From: Filomicrobium sp. | Lineage (GTDB): Bacteria; Pseudomonadota; Alphaproteobacteria; Rhizobiales; Hyphomicrobiaceae | Direction of reading: 5' to 3' | NCBI GenBank assembly: GCA_017792465.1 | Contig: CP051234.1 | Location: 2,048,606-2,112,605 of the forward strand | Length of the DNA stretch: 64,000 bases | Part shown: one piece after another, positions 51,368 to 60,121 of the stretch | How the letters are laid out: each line of letters opens with the position of its first letter | Position numbering within the stretch: the stretch's first letter is position 1 | Notes under the pieces: generated by a model | Told to the model about the DNA's origin: nothing | Seen by the model: only the letters and a program-made list of their open reading frames with translations | The model's database searches: none | Translations under genes and position numbers: made by a program

Positions 51368-52681
51368 ATGAACCAGCTGCAGAAAATCGACGAACTGAAC
51401 GACGGTGCCGAAGCGCAGCGCATTGCAGCGAAACAGAAGCCAACGTGCAGAAGCTGCGATGCCGCGCTTGACCATACATTTGTCGATCTTGGGATGTCGC
51501 CGCTGGTGCAGAGCTTCGTTCCGCCCGACAAGCTCGATGAAGCCGAACCGTTCCTGCCGCTGCGCGTCTTGCTTTGCCCCGAATGCAAACTCGTCCAACT
51601 GCGCAGCTATGTGAGCCCCGACAATATCTTTACCGAGTACGCGTACTTCTCATCTTATTCGACGTCATGGGTAGCCCACGCCAAAGCGTTTTGCGAAATG
51701 GCAGCCGAACGGTTCTCGCTTGGCCCCAACAGCTTCGTCGTCGAGATCGCATCCAACGATGGTTACCTCCTGCAACATTTCCTGCCGATGGGCGTCCCGG
51801 TCCTCGGTGTCGAGCCGGCAGCCAACGTCGCTGAAGCTGCGAAAGCGAAATCAATTCCTGTGCTCGTCGACTTTTTCGGCGAGGCAACTGCCGGGAAGGT
51901 TGCCAAGGATCGCGGAACCGCCGATCTGATCGTCGGCAATAACGTCTTTGCCCATGTCCCTGACATCAACGACTTCTGTGCCGGCTTGAAACTGCTGTTG
52001 GCCGAGGATGGGGTGATCTCGCTTGAGTTCCCGCATCTGGAAAAGCTGATGGATGAACTGCAATACGACACCATCTATCACGAGCACTTCTCCTACTACT
52101 CGCTGATGACTGCCGAGCGTGTCCTGGCCCGGCATGGGCTTAGGGTTTTCGACGTCGAGGAACTGTCGACGCACGGCGGCTCGTTGCGCTTGTTTGCCTG
52201 CCACGTCGACAGCAAGAAGCACTCCCGCTTAGCCAAAGTTGACGAGGTTCTCAATCGCGAACTTGCAGCCGGCTATGACGACTTCGATGTTTACGTTGAG
52301 TTCCAAAACAGCGTGCAAGCGAGCAAGCGCAAGCTTCTGCAGCTTCTCAGCCGGCTTAAGGACGACGGCAAATCAATCGTCGGCTACGGCGCGCCGGGCA
52401 AGGGCAACACGCTTCTCAACTACTGCGGCATCGGCACCGACTTCCTTGAGTTCTGTGTCGACCGCAACCCCTACAAGCAGGGCCTTTATACACCTGGCAC
52501 GCACATTCCGATCCGGCCGGTCGACGACATCCGCGCGCGCAAGCCCGACTATGTCTTCATCCTGCCGTGGAACCTCAAAGACGAAATCATTGCGCAAATG
52601 TCGGACGTCTTTGATTGGGGCGGCAAATTCATCGTGCCGGTGCCCGAGCCGAAGATCATCGGTCCGGAAGACCTGGGCTGA
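51368..52681 (+). CDS. Nucleotide-sugar C-methyltransferase (TylCIII-like)
   Basis: A 437-residue protein from ATG 51368; an ATG at 51299 is also open. The order of parts is that of NDP-hexose 3-C-methyltransferases: an N-terminal zinc site (CRSCDAAL and LLCPECKLVQ), a SAM-binding Rossmann domain (FVVEIASNDGYLLQHFLPMG), the LEFPHLEKLMDELQYDTIYH segment, HEHFSYYSL with likely catalytic His and Tyr, and a C-terminal Rossmann-like part (SIVGYGAPGKGNTLLNYCGI). It adds a methyl branch to a keto-deoxysugar. First gene of the plus-strand set that continues with the cytidylyltransferase, so a CDP-linked branched sugar is the likely product. Confidence 0.9.
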   Translation: MNQLQKIDELNDGAEAQRIAAKQKPTCRSCDAALDHTFVDLGMSPLVQSFVPPDKLDEAEPFLPLRVLLCPECKLVQLRSYVSPDNIFTEYAYFSSYSTSWVAHAKAFCEMAAERFSLGPNSFVVEIASNDGYLLQHFLPMGVPVLGVEPAANVAEAAKAKSIPVLVDFFGEATAGKVAKDRGTADLIVGNNVFAHVPDINDFCAGLKLLLAEDGVISLEFPHLEKLMDELQYDTIYHEHFSYYSLMTAERVLARHGLRVFDVEELSTHGGSLRLFACHVDSKKHSRLAKVDEVLNRELAAGYDDFDVYVEFQNSVQASKRKLLQLLSRLKDDGKSIVGYGAPGKGNTLLNYCGIGTDFLEFCVDRNPYKQGLYTPGTHIPIRPVDDIRARKPDYVFILPWNLKDEIIAQMSDVFDWGGKFIVPVPEPKIIGPEDLG

Positions 52682-52735
52682 AGTCACACGAGTTGAGATG
52701 ACTGCGGCGGAAATTTTAGTAAACGGGAGTTCTTC

Positions 52736-53560
52736 ATGAAAGTCGTAATCCTTGCAGGCGGTAAGGGCACTCGCATTTCGGAGGAAACCAGCGTTCGCCC
52801 GAAGCCAATGGTTGAGATCGGAGGTCAGCCGGTCTTGTGGCATTTGATGAAGCATTATTCGGCGTATGGCCTGAACGACTTCGTCATCTGCTGCGGCTAC
52901 AAGGGCTTCTACATCAAAGAGTACTTCGCCAATTACGCGCTCAGGAACTCGGATGTGACTTATGACTTGGCAAGCGGAACGGCCGAACACCATTCCAACA
53001 AGGCGGAACCCTGGCGCGTCACGCTGGTCGATACCGGCGCTGAAACGATGACGGGCGGACGACTTCGGCGGGCTGCCAAATACATCGGGGATGAAACGTT
53101 CTGCTGCACCTACGGCGATGGTCTGGGCAACATCAACATTCCGAAGCTCATTGGGTTTCACAAGAAGGCAAAGACGCTTGGAACGCTGACGGCCGTTCAG
53201 CCGCCAGGCCGGTTTGGATCGTTCATGCTCAAATCGGACGACACGCGCATCTCGGAATTCCGCGAAAAGCCGAAAGGTGACGGCGCTTGGATCAACGGCG
53301 GCTTCTTCGTTTTCGAGCCCGAGGTTCTCGACCTCATGGAAGGCGACGACTGCGTTCTTGAACAGGAGCCGCTGCAGAATCTTTCAGCGGCTGGTGAGCT
53401 CTCGGCTTACCGCCACGAAGGCTTCTGGCATGCGATGGATACACTGCGCGACAAGCACGTGCTGGAAGACCTGTGGGCCAGCGGCGATGCGCCTTGGGTG
53501 GCTCGCCCGGCTTATAGCGGCAGCACTGGTGAAGAAACGACATCGGCACTGCACGCTTAA
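52736..53560 (+). CDS. rfbF: Glucose-1-phosphate cytidylyltransferase
   Basis: A 274-residue sugar nucleotidyltransferase: [20 protein letters not shown] at the N-terminus (pyrophosphorylase loop), [32 protein letters not shown] with the metal-binding Asp, [24 protein letters not shown] and [19 protein letters not shown]. These are specific for RfbF, which makes CDP-glucose from CTP and glucose 1-phosphate. The next step, CDP-glucose 4,6-dehydratase (RfbG), is not in the window. It follows the C-methyltransferase by 54 bases. Confidence 0.94.
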   Translation: MKVVILAGGKGTRISEETSVRPKPMVEIGGQPVLWHLMKHYSAYGLNDFVICCGYKGFYIKEYFANYALRNSDVTYDLASGTAEHHSNKAEPWRVTLVDTGAETMTGGRLRRAAKYIGDETFCCTYGDGLGNINIPKLIGFHKKAKTLGTLTAVQPPGRFGSFMLKSDDTRISEFREKPKGDGAWINGGFFVFEPEVLDLMEGDDCVLEQEPLQNLSAAGELSAYRHEGFWHAMDTLRDKHVLEDLWASGDAPWVARPAYSGSTGEETTSALHA

Positions 53561-53721
53561 ACCGGCGATGTCTGCGCGATCTTTATTATCCCTCCGTCAC
53601 GCGAAGCATCCAACAGGGATTGTCGAAGGGACGCGTGGACTTGTTTGCGATACCGGCCAGCGGAAGACCGCCTGAGGCTGGCTGCGAAGGACTAATCGGG
53701 TTTGGTTTGAAGGAGTAAAGT

Positions 53722-55314
53722 ATGGCGTCGGGTTCGAAACATGGTGATGACACTCGGGGGTCGAAGAAATCACAACGTGGGCACCCTGTCAGCCTTGTGA
53801 CGCGCAGCGATAGCCAAGTTGCTTCATCCTCGCAAATGCTGGATCAGCTTCGGTCGAAGGCTGCCGAGCGCAACCGTCCGATCATTCCTGTCATCTTGTC
53901 GGGCGGCTCCGGCACTCGACTATGGCCGCGCTCGCGTGCGATGTATCCCAAACAGTTCATCCGCTTTCTGGACAGCGACGACGACAGCTTCCTGGGAACG
54001 ACCTTGAAACGGCTTCCCACCGGCAGCGAGTTCGCCGATCCGATCTTGATGTGCGCCAACGACCATCGTTTCCTCGTTCAAGAGGAACTCAATAAGGCTG
54101 GCATGGAGCATAGCCATATTGTGCTTGAGCCGACCGCGAGAAACACCGCGCCGGCGATTGCGATTGCGGCTTTAGTGGCCGAACGAAAAAATCGTGACGC
54201 AACGATCGTCGTCATGCCGTCTGATCACGTTATCCGGGATGCTCAGACCTTCCGCGAGGCGATCCTCAAAGCAACCGAAATTGCCGACGAAGGGCGGCTC
54301 GTGTTGTTCGGCATTCCGCCTGAATCCGCCAATACGGGATACGGGTACATCCAGAAGGGGGAACGGCTTCCTGAAGCCGATGACGCATTTGTCGTCGACC
54401 GCTTCATGGAGAAGCCGGACGTCGCAACGGCCGAGCGTTATGTCGCCGATGGTTCCTATTTCTGGAACAGCGGGATTTTCGTCCTCAACGTGCGCACGTT
54501 CATTGAGGAGCTGCGCTATCACGCGCCGGCAATCCTGGCTGCCGCCGAAGCTGCGCTCAATGACCGCAAGGAAGACCTGGGCTTCATTCGGCTTGGCACC
54601 GAGGCTTACAAGCAAGCCCCTAACGTTTCGGTCGACTACGCCATCATGGAACATACGGACAAAGCCGTGATGATGCCGCTTGATGTTGGCTGGAGCGACG
54701 TCGGATCATGGTCGTCACTGTGGGATATCGCTCCGCATGACGAGAACGACAACTACGCGTCCGGCGAAGTCGTCATGGAGGATACGCACGGCTCTTACAT
54801 CTTTTCGGAGAAGTCTCTGGTTGCGACTCTCGGCGTTGAAGACTTGGTGATTGTCGATACCGAGGACGCGCTGCTTGTCGCCAAGAAATCTCGTTCTCAG
54901 GAGATTTCGAACATGGTCAAGAAGCTGCGCGCTCAATCACGCAAGGAAGAGCAGCAGCACGTTCGCAACGCGCGGCCATGGGGCTTTTTCGAAACTTTGA
55001 GCAATTCACCGCGCTTTCAGGTGAAGAAGCTGCACGTGAAGCCCGGCGCCAAGCTCTCCATGCAAATGCATCACCATCGTTCGGAGCACTGGATCGTCGT
55101 CAAAGGGACCGCGTGCTGCACGATCGATGACGTCGCACAAATCGTGCGCGAGAACGAAAGCGTCTATATCTCCGCAACTCAATGGCATCGTCTGGAAAAT
55201 CCAGGAAAAGTACCGCTCGAGATCATCGAGGTGCAGATCGGCAGCTACCTAGGAGAAGACGACATTGTCCGTTCCGAAGACATCTACAACAGAGATCCCG
55301 ACGAAACAAAATGA
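53722..55314 (+). CDS. manC: Mannose-1-phosphate guanylyltransferase / mannose-6-phosphate isomerase
   Basis: A 530-residue bifunctional ManC/AlgA-type enzyme with GAAGGAGT before the ATG. About 50 extra residues (Ser, Lys, Gln-rich) precede the core. Nucleotidyltransferase: PVILSGGSGTRLWPRSRAMY, PKQFIRFL, VVMPSDHVI, FMEKPDVATA and VGWSDVGSWSSLW. The C-terminal cupin isomerase domain includes RPWGFFETL, VKPGAKLSMQMHHHRSEHWI and VVKGTA. It makes GDP-mannose for polysaccharide synthesis. The start of the next glycosyltransferase gene lies inside its last 50 bases. Confidence 0.95.
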   Translation: MASGSKHGDDTRGSKKSQRGHPVSLVTRSDSQVASSSQMLDQLRSKAAERNRPIIPVILSGGSGTRLWPRSRAMYPKQFIRFLDSDDDSFLGTTLKRLPTGSEFADPILMCANDHRFLVQEELNKAGMEHSHIVLEPTARNTAPAIAIAALVAERKNRDATIVVMPSDHVIRDAQTFREAILKATEIADEGRLVLFGIPPESANTGYGYIQKGERLPEADDAFVVDRFMEKPDVATAERYVADGSYFWNSGIFVLNVRTFIEELRYHAPAILAAAEAALNDRKEDLGFIRLGTEAYKQAPNVSVDYAIMEHTDKAVMMPLDVGWSDVGSWSSLWDIAPHDENDNYASGEVVMEDTHGSYIFSEKSLVATLGVEDLVIVDTEDALLVAKKSRSQEISNMVKKLRAQSRKEEQQHVRNARPWGFFETLSNSPRFQVKKLHVKPGAKLSMQMHHHRSEHWIVVKGTACCTIDDVAQIVRENESVYISATQWHRLENPGKVPLEIIEVQIGSYLGEDDIVRSEDIYNRDPDETK

Positions 55315-56464
55315 CAGCAAGCTTTCCGGTCTGATTTCATATCTGTATCCGGACGATGAACAACGCCGAAGTGAAGTTCGCGTTATGGGTGATGGTCCGA
55401 AATATCTTGGCGATTTTTCGCTCGCGCTGATTAACCGGACCGGCGCCTATTACATCTGCCGCGACATCGTCAACGAGTTGCCGGAGTACTTCGCTGCGAC
55501 CCGTTATTGGCGGATGCTTGGCAGCAACGAACCCTCGTGGCTCGTTCGCAAAGCGTTCGGTAAGGCGATGCTGGCAGAGCTTGGCTCGCTTCGGACCTAC
55601 TCTATGGGCTCGCGCAAGCGCTTGGGCGAGTTGCCTGTGTTGTATTTCGATCCTCTGTACGTGCTGAACTCGGATCTCGACGCGCGTGACATCGTCCTTT
55701 GCCATGATGTCGGACCGGTGACGCATACCGATCTCTTCCCGCCTGACACAACCGAGAACTACAAGGAAGCTTACGGCCTGATCAAGGCGCGCAAGCCGGG
55801 CATCGTTTTTGTCAGCGAGGCCTCAAAAGATGCTTTCGTCGAGCTTTATGGCGATGACTTTCGGTTTCTCGAAGTGATCCCGCTTTATGTTCGCACCGAG
55901 CTGACTGACGGGCCGGCGGTGCCACCTGCGGATATCAAAACGCCGTTCTTCCTGACGGTTGGAGCGCTGGAAGTGCGCAAGAACCACCAGCGCATTATCG
56001 AGGCCTTTGTGAAATCTGGCTTACGGGAAGAGGGCTATTCGTATGTTTTCTGCGGCCCGCGCGGCAATAGCGCCAAAGAAGTGAAGGTTCTCGGCCAGGA
56101 AACCGAAGGTGTGATCAACTATGGCTACCTCAAGGACGAAGAATTGCGCTGGCTCTATCGCAACGCGACCGCATTCGTTCTGCCGAGCCTTCTGGAAGGT
56201 TTCGGCGTGCCGCCGCTTGAAGCCGCGCTACACGGTCTCGTTTCGGTTGTCAGCAAGCATGGGGCGCAACGTGAAGCCGTCGGCGATACGGGTATTCTGG
56301 TAGACGAGAAGTCCGTCGACGATATCGCCCGGGGCATGCTGGAGGCCGCAGCCATGTCGGCTGAGGAAAAGCACGAGCGCGCGCGGCGTTCTGAAGACTA
56401 TGCCCGCAGTCTTTCCAAGCAGCGCTTCATCGAGAGCTGGAGACAATTGCTCTCAAGCGCCTAA
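55265..56464 (+). CDS. Family 4 glycosyltransferase
   Basis: A 399-residue GT-B enzyme from TTG 55265 with AGGAGAAG upstream; it overlaps manC by 50 bases in another frame. The C-terminal donor half shows FFLTVGALEVRKNHQRIIEA and LPSLLEGFGVPPLEAALHG (the E-x7-E motif), typical of GT4 enzymes; GDFSLALINRTGAYYICRDI lies in the N-terminal half. No membrane segment. It is likely a GDP-mannose-using or related transferase by its coupling with manC; that donor is inference. Confidence 0.88.
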   Translation: MSVPKTSTTEIPTKQNDSKLSGLISYLYPDDEQRRSEVRVMGDGPKYLGDFSLALINRTGAYYICRDIVNELPEYFAATRYWRMLGSNEPSWLVRKAFGKAMLAELGSLRTYSMGSRKRLGELPVLYFDPLYVLNSDLDARDIVLCHDVGPVTHTDLFPPDTTENYKEAYGLIKARKPGIVFVSEASKDAFVELYGDDFRFLEVIPLYVRTELTDGPAVPPADIKTPFFLTVGALEVRKNHQRIIEAFVKSGLREEGYSYVFCGPRGNSAKEVKVLGQETEGVINYGYLKDEELRWLYRNATAFVLPSLLEGFGVPPLEAALHGLVSVVSKHGAQREAVGDTGILVDEKSVDDIARGMLEAAAMSAEEKHERARRSEDYARSLSKQRFIESWRQLLSSA

Positions 56465-56502
56465 GACGCAACATCCGGGCATTGCCCGAGAAAGTTGACG
56501 CA

Positions 56503-57987
56503 ATGTCTTTGCAATGCATAGCGGCGGTCTCTGGTCTTCGGCGCATTGTTATTGCGTTCGTCGCGATTGTGCTGTCGGCCGGTGGGACGCTTGCCAAAGA
56601 TGGTGATCTCGTCTGGGGCGTTAACGGCCATCCTTTGGTTTCTTATCACGGCGTCGCGTACGAGCATCAGCTCGATCTCGTCAAAGCGCTTGGCGCCACG
56701 TCCTACCGTGTCGATGTCTCAAGCTTGTTGCAGGCAACGCCGCTCGACACGCTCGTTTCAATGGCCGAATCGCGCGGCATCACTATTCTTCCCGTTCTCG
56801 TTCCGCCGGTCAGCCTGGACAAAGAAACGCCTGGCGAAGTCTATCGCAAGGCTCAGGCGTTCGCGGCGTACTTCGCGTCTCGTTTCAAAGACCGTATCAA
56901 GGTCTGGGAACTCGGCAACGAGATGGAGAACTACGCCATTTTGCAGCCCTGCGATATGCAGGATGACGGCAAGCAATATAATTGCGACTGGGGGCCTGCG
57001 GGCGGAGTTACCGCGCTCGAATATCACGGCGGACGGTGGGCCAAAGTCAGCGCGGCACTTAAAGGAATGTCGGATGCTTTGATCAAGATCGATCCAACGC
57101 TGCGCAAAGCGATGGGAACGGCCGGATGGGGACACATCGGGGCATTTGAAAGGATGCAGCAAGACGGCATCCAATGGGATATTTCGGTTTGGCACTACTA
57201 TGGCGGCGATATTGAGTGGGCTTTGAAGAGATTAGTAAAGTTCGGCAAACCAATCTGGCTGACGGAGTTCAACCACCCTTACGGCAGTCAAAAAGACGGA
57301 GTCGTGAAACAGGCCGAGGGGCTGGCCGGCATGATCGGCGAGTTTCGCTCGCTTCGCGCCACCTATAACCTGGAGGCGGCACACATTTACGAACTGCTCG
57401 ATGAAACCTACTGGCAGCCGAATTTCGAAGGCTACATGGGGCTCGTTTATCTCAAAAAGGACCCTCAAAACAAATGGGTGACCGATGGCGGCAAGCCTGC
57501 CTTTTGCGCCGTCAGGGCTTTGCTCCATGGCGGCTTCCGATTGGCAGGCGATGCGAAGAGCAAATCGCCGCCGGAAACACGCGCGCAGCCTCACCGCCAA
57601 TGCAATCTTTGTTACTTCGATCCGCACGATCGAAGCGCCGTTTCTGTCAGCAGGTATTCGACCTGCCTGATGCTCGGCCGCCTCCCTGAAGCGGCCGAGG
57701 TGGAAAAGTTCGGCAAGGAGCTGGACGGCAAGAAGGATGGCATGTCGCTCCTGGCGTTTCTCGCCGAGAGCGACGAGTTTCGCGCGCGCTACAAGCTCGG
57801 CGAACTCGATGAGGTGGAAACGGTGACGCTGTTTTACCGGTTGCTATTCGACCGCGATCCTGACGGCATGGGGCTGGGCGATTTTGTTGGCGAGCTCAAG
57901 AGCGGCCGGATGTCGAAGCATCAGTTGTTGCTGGCTCTGATGGGTTCGCCTGAGTTCAAGGCTCACCATCCAATTTTGATCGAATAA
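56503..57987 (+). CDS. Secreted clan GH-A glycoside hydrolase-like protein with DUF4214
   Basis: A 494-residue exported protein from ATG 56503. Signal peptide (residues 14-32, GGTLA-KD), then a TIM-barrel hydrolase: LVWGVNGHPLVSYHG, ILPVLVPPVS, acid/base KVWELGNEMENY (N139, E140) and nucleophile KPIWLTEFNHPYG (E255). From about residue 400 a DUF4214 domain follows (LDEVETVTLFYRLLFDRDPD, GMGLGDFVGELKSG), a small helical module common on surface-layer and secreted proteins. Fusing an enzyme to DUF4214 is unusual. Likely trims or remodels the exported polysaccharide. Confidence 0.85.
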   Translation: MSLQCIAAVSGLRRIVIAFVAIVLSAGGTLAKDGDLVWGVNGHPLVSYHGVAYEHQLDLVKALGATSYRVDVSSLLQATPLDTLVSMAESRGITILPVLVPPVSLDKETPGEVYRKAQAFAAYFASRFKDRIKVWELGNEMENYAILQPCDMQDDGKQYNCDWGPAGGVTALEYHGGRWAKVSAALKGMSDALIKIDPTLRKAMGTAGWGHIGAFERMQQDGIQWDISVWHYYGGDIEWALKRLVKFGKPIWLTEFNHPYGSQKDGVVKQAEGLAGMIGEFRSLRATYNLEAAHIYELLDETYWQPNFEGYMGLVYLKKDPQNKWVTDGGKPAFCAVRALLHGGFRLAGDAKSKSPPETRAQPHRQCNLCYFDPHDRSAVSVSRYSTCLMLGRLPEAAEVEKFGKELDGKKDGMSLLAFLAESDEFRARYKLGELDEVETVTLFYRLLFDRDPDGMGLGDFVGELKSGRMSKHQLLLALMGSPEFKAHHPILIE

Positions 57988-58336
57988 CAAGCTTGCGATG
58001 GCTTGGCTGCGCATAGCGCGGGAAGGTCTGAGGATGTTCTATCCAATGGCAGGCGCGTCATATTCCGAACGCCGTTCAATTCGACCAATAACAAGCTCAA
58101 CAAAATAGGTACTATTACGCCACTTTGGCCTCCAATGGCTTAGTTGATCGGAAGGTTACCTCAGAACACAATGATGTTGTGGCGAGGCTCGCGGACTGCG
58201 TTGGTTTAATAAACCGCGACGACCGGTGGGCCTAATGAGGGAAGGACGATGTCCGTGCCATTTCGTGTGGTGGGTCGGCCGGTTTTGCCCGGTTCTCCAA
58301 CTTGGCATCGGACCATATCTTTTGGGCAGCGCGGCG
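57988..58336. other. Intergenic region, no gene supported
   Basis: About 350 bases, with a possible promoter for the next operon near 58080-58130 (AATAGGTACTATTA). No frame with a clear start. Confidence 0.45.
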
Positions 58337-58702
58337 ATGCTCGGTAATAGCGAAAAGCTTGGACAATCCTACGATCCTGTCATTGCGGGGTCGGGAATTG
58401 GCTCGCTCTTTTTTCTCAATGGTTCTCTGAAGCGCTTTCCCAAAGCGCGCTGCCTTTTGCTGGAATGGGGCGGCTGCCGGGATGCAGATTGGCAGGTCGC
58501 CAACCAGAAGAACGGGCATATCGATCCGCAGCAGACCTTCACCACCCGCCCTTACGAGAAGCCCCGGAAATTCCTTTTTCGTTTCGCGTATCGGCTGGCT
58601 GGCCAAAATTTTAATGAGCCATTGCCCGAGCGCACTTTTGCATTTGTGCCGACGAACGGTTCCGCGACGGCATCCGTCATGTCTTGCAACGCATCTGCAT
58701 AA
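58337..58702 (+). pseudogene. Truncated GMC-type FAD oxidoreductase
   Basis: From ATG 58337 the frame reads QSYDPVIAGSGIGSLFFLNG, ARCLLLEWGG and HIDPQQTFTTRPYEKP, the FAD-binding N-terminus of GMC oxidoreductases found in glycan loci. After about 85 residues similarity stops (RFAYRLAGQNFNEPLPERTF) and the frame closes at 122 residues, where the family runs past 500. So it is a 5' remnant, perhaps after a deletion. Directly upstream of the acyltransferase. Confidence 0.65.
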
Positions 58703-58736
58703 CATCTCACTGGTGAAAATTCGCGGAGGTCATTGA

Positions 58737-59990
58737 ATGGCACAGGTTCAACCGACGCAAGACCGGTTCATTTCTCTGGACAGCTGGCGGGGCATTGCGG
58801 CCGCTTTGGTGGCGGTGTCTCACTTCCATGCCAACAATTCGATTGCCGGCACCCACCTCCTTGAAAATCTCAGACTGTTCGTCGACTTCTTTTTCATTCT
58901 CAGTGGATTTGTGATCGCAAAAACGTATCGCGATCGGCTGTCACAAGGCCTGTCGATCAAACACTTCATGGCTTTGCGGGTGGGCAGACTATGGCCATTG
59001 CATGTGACGATCCTCTTGGCGCTCTTCGGGATTGAGCTTGCTCGCTGGATCGCCGGCGTCGACAGTTCCCGGGTATTCGTCGAACAAAATTCCATCGAAA
59101 ACTTCGTTGCTTCCTTCTTCCTCGTTCAATCGCTGGGCTACTATCCTCAAGCGGCGAATGGACCTGCCTGGAGCATCTCGACGGAGTTGTGGACGTATCT
59201 CATCTTCGCTCTCGTCACGACCCTGCTATTTCGCTGGTATCGTCTTAGTCTTTCGATCCTTGCTGCGAGCGCATTTTGCTTTCTGATCAGCGCGGAACAT
59301 CTTCCTGAATGGACGCACGTTTGGACCTTCATGGGCCGGTGTGTCTTTGGCTTTTTTGTTGGAGCGTTGCTGTTCGAGCTTTATTCCGCGAAGCCTTTTC
59401 AAGATGCCGCTGCAGCCATACCGAAGGCGGGCTATTCAGGCCTTGAGCTGTTAAGCATTTTGGGCGTTGTCTTGCTGCTTTTTCTGGCAAGGCTTTCCGA
59501 CGGCGGCCCAATGCTGGACCATATCAATACTCTGGCCGTCCCGGTTTTCAGTATTGTTGTTCTGGTTTTTGCGTTCGAGCGTGGCGTCGTTAGCAAATTA
59601 TTGCGCAATCCATTTCCCGTCCTTTTAGGGACTTTGTCTTACAGCATATACCTGACCCACGAGCTGGTTCAGACTTGGGGCATGACTTCTCCTGGCTACC
59701 TAGTTCAGAAAGTCACAGGACTTACATTTTTAGACGTACAAACAAGACCTGATGGCGCAATTATCAAGACTTGGGGCGTATCGCAATTGCAGGGTGATAT
59801 TTCTACTATTGTCATGCTCGTGATTGTGATTGGCTTTTCATATCTAAGTTATCGGACGATTGAGCAGCCAGGACGCCAATATGTCCGCAATGTCCTTAGT
59901 GGAAAGCAAAACTGGAATGCCCCAATTGCAACACTCAGCAAATACATGGCCGGTGGTGCGGAAGCCATTCGCGCGCGGCTGATACTCTAA
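58737..59990 (+). CDS. Acyltransferase 3 family membrane protein
   Basis: A 417-residue protein with about ten membrane helices. The N-terminal motif RFISLDSWRGIAAALVAVSH is the OafA/NodX/YrhL signature, with the catalytic-site His in SHFHANNS; FFFILSGFVIAKTYRDRL and NGPAWSISTELWTYLIFALV follow. Such proteins O-acetylate sugars of surface polysaccharides in the inner membrane. GGAGG lies about 8 bases before the ATG. Its TAA stop overlaps the start of the 43-codon ORF by one base. Confidence 0.92.
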   Translation: MAQVQPTQDRFISLDSWRGIAAALVAVSHFHANNSIAGTHLLENLRLFVDFFFILSGFVIAKTYRDRLSQGLSIKHFMALRVGRLWPLHVTILLALFGIELARWIAGVDSSRVFVEQNSIENFVASFFLVQSLGYYPQAANGPAWSISTELWTYLIFALVTTLLFRWYRLSLSILAASAFCFLISAEHLPEWTHVWTFMGRCVFGFFVGALLFELYSAKPFQDAAAAIPKAGYSGLELLSILGVVLLLFLARLSDGGPMLDHINTLAVPVFSIVVLVFAFERGVVSKLLRNPFPVLLGTLSYSIYLTHELVQTWGMTSPGYLVQKVTGLTFLDVQTRPDGAIIKTWGVSQLQGDISTIVMLVIVIGFSYLSYRTIEQPGRQYVRNVLSGKQNWNAPIATLSKYMAGGAEAIRARLIL

Positions 59991-60121
59991 TGACATGGCA
60001 AAAGAAGGAGGCTTTCGAACAACTTTCCGCAGATGCCAATGCCCAAGCGCTTCGCTTGCGTCGCAGCCGTTCATTCGCCAACCGGTTGGCCAACAGAAGT
60101 AAAGTGAGGAAATACTTGTAA
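59990..60121 (+). CDS. Tiny coupled gene, 43 residues
   Basis: ATG 59990 shares its A with the acyltransferase TAA (TAATG), and its own TAA shares its last base with the ATG of the following GT2 gene (TAATG). The frame is exactly 43 codons: MTWQKKEAFEQLSADANAQA then a basic tail with LRLRRSRSFANRL and KVRKYL. Perfect junctions on both sides favour a translated, coupled gene. No similarity recognised. A basic amphipathic helix is likely. Confidence 0.7.
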   Translation: MTWQKKEAFEQLSADANAQALRLRRSRSFANRLANRSKVRKYL

